Assembly (NCBI RefSeq): GCF_900111245.1
Contig: NZ_FOGO01000017.1
Span: 108,523 to 172,522, forward strand
DNA: 64,000 nucleotides
Direction: 5' to 3'
From: Streptomyces qinglanensis
Lineage (GTDB): Bacteria > Actinomycetota > Actinomycetes > Streptomycetales > Streptomycetaceae
The notes beneath the pieces are model-generated. The model was not told the origin of the DNA. It saw only the letters and a program-made list of their open reading frames with translations, and ran no database searches. The number at the start of each line of letters is the position of its first letter. The first letter of the stretch is position 1. A program made the translations under genes and the position numbers. This document shows positions 61,347 through 64,000 of the stretch, piece by piece.

Positions 61347-62522
61347 TCAGGCGGTGGCGGTCCGGCGCGGGGTGAAGGAAGTGGCGTATACGACGGTGAC
61401 CAGTACCAGCGCCATCGGCACCAGCATGGCCGCGCGGTAGTTCCAGACGTCGCCCAGCGCGCCCACCAGTGGCGAACCGATGAGGAATCCGACGTAGTTG
61501 AAGATGTTGAGGCGGGCGACGGCAGAGTCCGAGGCGCCTGGGAAGAGCCGTCCCGCAGCCGCGAACGTCTGCGGGACGAGCACGCACAGCCCGAGCCCGA
61601 GCAGGGTGAACCCGAGCATGCCCGTTCCCGGGCCCGGAGCCGCCGCCACCGTGCCGAACCCGAGCGCGGCCAGCAGCGCTCCCGCGCGGACGACTGCCGC
61701 GGCACCGAATCGCCGTACCCCCAGGTCGCCGAGGGAACGGCCGATGAGCGTCGTCGCCATGTAGACGTTGTAGGGGACGGTGGCGAGCTGCTCCGAACTG
61801 CCCAGCACGTCCTGGAGATACTTCGCGCTCCAGTTGGAGACGGTGGAGTCCCCTATGTAGGCGAAGGTCATCACCAGGCACAGCGGCAGCAGCAACCGGA
61901 AGGCGGCCACCGGCTGCCCCGCCCCGGCAGCGCCGGGCCCCTCCTCCAGGTCCGGGCCGCGACCGGCGTCCAGGTACCACCGGCTGCCCAGCAGGGCGGC
62001 GGGCAGCAGCACCGCGGCGACGGGCAGGTACGACCCGAGGAGCGGCAACTGCCCGTGCGCGCCCACCCAGGCGAGCGTCGCACCCACGATGCCGCCCAGG
62101 CTGTACGCGGCGTGGAAGCCCAGCATGATGCTGCGTCCATAGCGGTACTGGAGGCTCACCCCGAGCATGTTCATCGAGGCGTCCAGCGCCCCGACCCCGA
62201 CCCCGAAGAACGCGAGTGCCACCGCCAGGTGCAGCACGGCATCTCCCGCCGCGACACCCAGCAGTGCCAGCAGCACCATCGGCTGCGACCACCGGAGCAC
62301 CAGTCCGGGTCGTACGCGCTTGACGAGGTGCTCCGCCCCCACGCTCCCCGCCCCGGCGAGCACCGGAACCGCCGCGAGGAAGGCCGGGAGCAGGGCGTTC
62401 GATATGCCGTATCGATCCTGCACAGCGGGGATGCGCGTCACCAGCAGTGCGAACGCGACGCCCTGCGCGAAGAAGCTGAAGGCGAGCGCGGCCCTGCCGT
62501 GCCGCATCCGTGTGTCCACCAT
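61347..62522 (-). CDS. MFS transporter
   Basis: A 391-residue membrane protein with about twelve helices. Features include the helix 1 region FSFFAQGVAFALLVTRIPAVQDRYG, a conserved helix-4/5 stretch GVGALDASMNMLGVSLQYRYG, and LGFHAAYSLGGIVGATLAW, a set typical of the FucP/YbjJ-like MFS group. The substrate (sugar or drug) is undetermined. It ends about 390 bp from the Roadblock operon on the same strand and is divergent from a small hypothetical gene. Confidence 0.9.
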   Translation of the reverse strand: MVDTRMRHGRAALAFSFFAQGVAFALLVTRIPAVQDRYGISNALLPAFLAAVPVLAGAGSVGAEHLVKRVRPGLVLRWSQPMVLLALLGVAAGDAVLHLAVALAFFGVGVGALDASMNMLGVSLQYRYGRSIMLGFHAAYSLGGIVGATLAWVGAHGQLPLLGSYLPVAAVLLPAALLGSRWYLDAGRGPDLEEGPGAAGAGQPVAAFRLLLPLCLVMTFAYIGDSTVSNWSAKYLQDVLGSSEQLATVPYNVYMATTLIGRSLGDLGVRRFGAAAVVRAGALLAALGFGTVAAAPGPGTGMLGFTLLGLGLCVLVPQTFAAAGRLFPGASDSAVARLNIFNYVGFLIGSPLVGALGDVWNYRAAMLVPMALVLVTVVYATSFTPRRTATA

Positions 62523-62868
62523 GGCCGGACAGCGTATGCCGCACTGCTACCCACGGGTAGACCGATCACGGTTCGGATTCCCGGCAGTTCTCCCCGTTCG
62601 GCGACCGGATGCCGAGGCGGGCGCGAGCGCGTACCGGCCAGCCCGTCTCCGGGCCCTGCCGCGGCGCCGGGCGAGCCGGATCGGCCCCCGGGCCTCCCTG
62701 CCGTGCGGAAGCGGAAGGCGGGGCCCAGGCTGGGGAGAGCGGGAAGGGGCCGCGCGGACGGCGCGCGGCAGCAGTCGACGCGGCGCGCCCGCGCGCCGAC
62801 GTCGGGCGACAGGCAGGCCGACGTTCGCGCCGGCAGGCAGGTCGACAGGAACGGACGGAGCCGAGGCC
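62523..62868. other. 346-bp divergent intergenic region
   Basis: Between the MFS start (minus) and the small PH-like gene (plus). It is very G/C-rich, with repeated GGCAGGCAGG-type words near its end. I see no gene and no clear operator. Confidence 0.35.
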
Positions 62869-63240
62869 ATGGCACGGCTGCTGATCGACAGGGACGATCT
62901 GGTCGTCCGGCCGAGCTGGTGGCAGAGGGTCGCCACAGGACACCGGGAGATACGGGTACCGCTGTCCGCGGTGACGCGGGTCGGCGGCGCCTCGGCGTGG
63001 TGGCGCCCGCTGCGGGGCCGGGCGAAGCGGACCAGCCATCTGCCCGGGCTCGCGCATCTCGGGGTCTGGCGGCATCCGGACGGGCAGGATTTCGTCGCGG
63101 TCCACCCCTGGAAGCCGGTCGTGGTCGTCGAGACACGGGGGCAGACCCGGTTCGCGCGTATCGCCGTCTCGGTACGCGACACACGGGCGGCGGTCGGCGT
63201 CCTCCCGGACGACCGCCGTTGCGACCGCCCCTTCTGCTGA
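62869..63240 (+). CDS. Small PH-like-fold hypothetical protein
   Basis: A 123-residue protein without signal or membrane helix. Alternating strand patterns (LLIDRDDLVVRPSWWQRV, EIRVPLSAVTRVGGASAWWR, HLGVWRHPDGQDFVAVHPWK, PVVVVETRGQTRFARIAVSV) resemble the compact PH-like (bPH) domains common in actinobacteria, and similar proteins are annotated as hypothetical there. Trp-rich segments may form a ligand face. ATG 62869 has GGACGGAG upstream. The function is unknown. Confidence 0.7.
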   Translation: MARLLIDRDDLVVRPSWWQRVATGHREIRVPLSAVTRVGGASAWWRPLRGRAKRTSHLPGLAHLGVWRHPDGQDFVAVHPWKPVVVVETRGQTRFARIAVSVRDTRAAVGVLPDDRRCDRPFC

Positions 63241-63615
63241 CGGGATGCGGACCGTCCACCACCGGTGACACCACCGGGGCAGGCCGGTGTCTTCCCGATT
63301 CGTGGCGGTGTGCGCAGGGGTGGGTACTGGGGGTGTGGGGGCGGGGGTGTGGCGGGGTGGGTGGTGTGAGGCCGCCCATAGGGTCCAGGCCACGTGCGAC
63401 CCGCCCTCGTATGTCCGGAATGCCGGTATCGGGGTGGGTGCGGGGTCAGCATCCCGGGCCGGGTGTGGGGGACTAGGTCGGGTCGTAGGTCACATGTTTG
63501 CCGGGGTGGGGGGTGTCTTGCGCACGGTGGGCCCCACGCCGCGCAACCACACCTCCGGCAGCCCCGTGCCGGGTGCGGCGTCACGTCCCCCACGCGAAAG
63601 GCCCCCCCCTTCCCC
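63241..63615 (+). other. 375-bp leader with G-rich run
   Basis: Upstream of the truncated transglycosylase-like gene. Bases 63317-63362 on the plus strand carry at least five runs of three to five G separated by one to five bases, a G-quadruplex-type sequence. I looked for ydaO riboswitch blocks like those at 52957-53147 and found none. Confidence 0.55.
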
Positions 63616-64000
63616 ATGCGCACCACCCTGAGCACTCTGACCGCCGTCCGTCCCACCCGTCGTGTGGCCGTCAGCGGTCTGACCGTCCTGGGTGCGGCCG
63701 GTATCGCCGCCACCGCCCTGACCGGCACCGCCCACGCCGCCCAGCCCGACGCCGCCTCCCCGGCCGCCCACCGGGCCGCCGCCACCGCCCAGCACCTGAC
63801 CACCCAGGCCACCCAGGCCGAGCAGAGCGCGGACAAGGCCGCCAAGGACAACAGCAAGAGCAAGGACAACAGCAAGGGCGAGGGCGAGGGCAAGGGCAAG
63901 TACGCGGACAACCTCGACGGCTGGATCCGCGAGGCCCGCGCCGTCATGGCCAAGCACGACATCCCCGGCAGCTACGACGGCATCAAGCGCAACATCATCC
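63616..64000 (+). CDS. Secreted transglycosylase-like protein, 3' end outside the window
   Basis: 128 codons are visible. The signal peptide (1-42) ends AHAA. A low-complexity linker rich in Ala, Gln, Lys, Ser and Glu (a KDNSK element repeated) then leads into the lysozyme-like domain NLDGWIREARAVMAKHDIPG, SYDGIKRNIIR, nearly the same as residues 150-182 of the LysM protein at 53164. It has no LysM module in the visible part. The catalytic Glu should be the next residue beyond the window. The ribosome site before ATG 63616 is poor (pyrimidine-rich), which is odd for an abundant wall protein. Confidence 0.85.
   Translation, partial: MRTTLSTLTAVRPTRRVAVSGLTVLGAAGIAATALTGTAHAAQPDAASPAAHRAAATAQHLTTQATQAEQSADKAAKDNSKSKDNSKGEGEGKGKYADNLDGWIREARAVMAKHDIPGSYDGIKRNII

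Overview
This 64 kb window is chromosomal DNA from a high-GC actinomycete, almost certainly a Streptomyces. The evidence is roughly 70-75% G+C, frequent GTG starts, long antisense open frames caused by G/C-rich third positions, and typical Streptomyces gene content: a GH46 chitosanase, a CUT1 sugar importer without its own ATPase, a ROK regulator, a SpoIIE-type phosphatase with an anti-sigma-like kinase domain, Roadblock proteins, a terpene synthase/P450 pair, and a LysM/transglycosylase protein behind a c-di-AMP riboswitch. I saw no tRNA, rRNA, insertion sequence, integrase, phage gene or CRISPR array.

Layout. 1-6.8 kb: the end of a P450, a secreted chitosanase, then Xaa-Pro aminopeptidase, an FCD-type GntR regulator and a divergent secreted M9 collagenase. 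The last three look like a collagen/proline-peptide unit sharing a 13-bp motif. 6.9-11.5 kb: a DMT exporter with a divergent LysR gene, then an FAD oxidase with a SnoaL-like remnant and a second divergent LysR gene. 11.7-18.9 kb: a lipoprotein and an oligosaccharide importer plus GH1 beta-glucosidase operon with a divergent ROK repressor. 19-25 kb: catalase, an ArsB-like permease and a PAS-GAF-PP2C-HATPase phosphatase. 25.3-29.1 kb: a three-subunit molybdenum hydroxylase. 29.0-32.8 kb: an ABC exporter with a divergent two-component system. 33-43.1 kb: a LysR/MFS pair and scattered single genes: DUF2165, a GT4 glycosyltransferase, VOC plus HxlR, an HTH-less LysR-domain protein with DUF5997, an SPFH protein and a DUF1697 protein. 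43.2-48.4 kb: a frameshifted MOSC gene, a TetR/methyltransferase pair around a double palindrome, and a sesquiterpene synthase/P450 pair. 48.5-52.4 kb: a MacB/FtsX exporter with a divergent ArsR-like gene and a 19-bp inverted repeat. 52.9-64 kb: riboswitch plus LysM/transglycosylase gene, a GT2 glycosyltransferase with an internal tandem repeat, a lipoprotein hydrolase, a four-gene Roadblock/PATAN-like operon without a GTPase, an MFS transporter, a small PH-like protein and a second, truncated transglycosylase-like gene.

Most striking are the Roadblock operon (58.2-61.0 kb), in which one Roadblock domain is split by a proline-rich insertion next to a PATAN-like/winged-helix protein; the collagenase-PepP-GntR unit; the two very strong operator candidates at 44.8 and 51.8 kb; and a single-base homopolymer frameshift in the MOSC gene.
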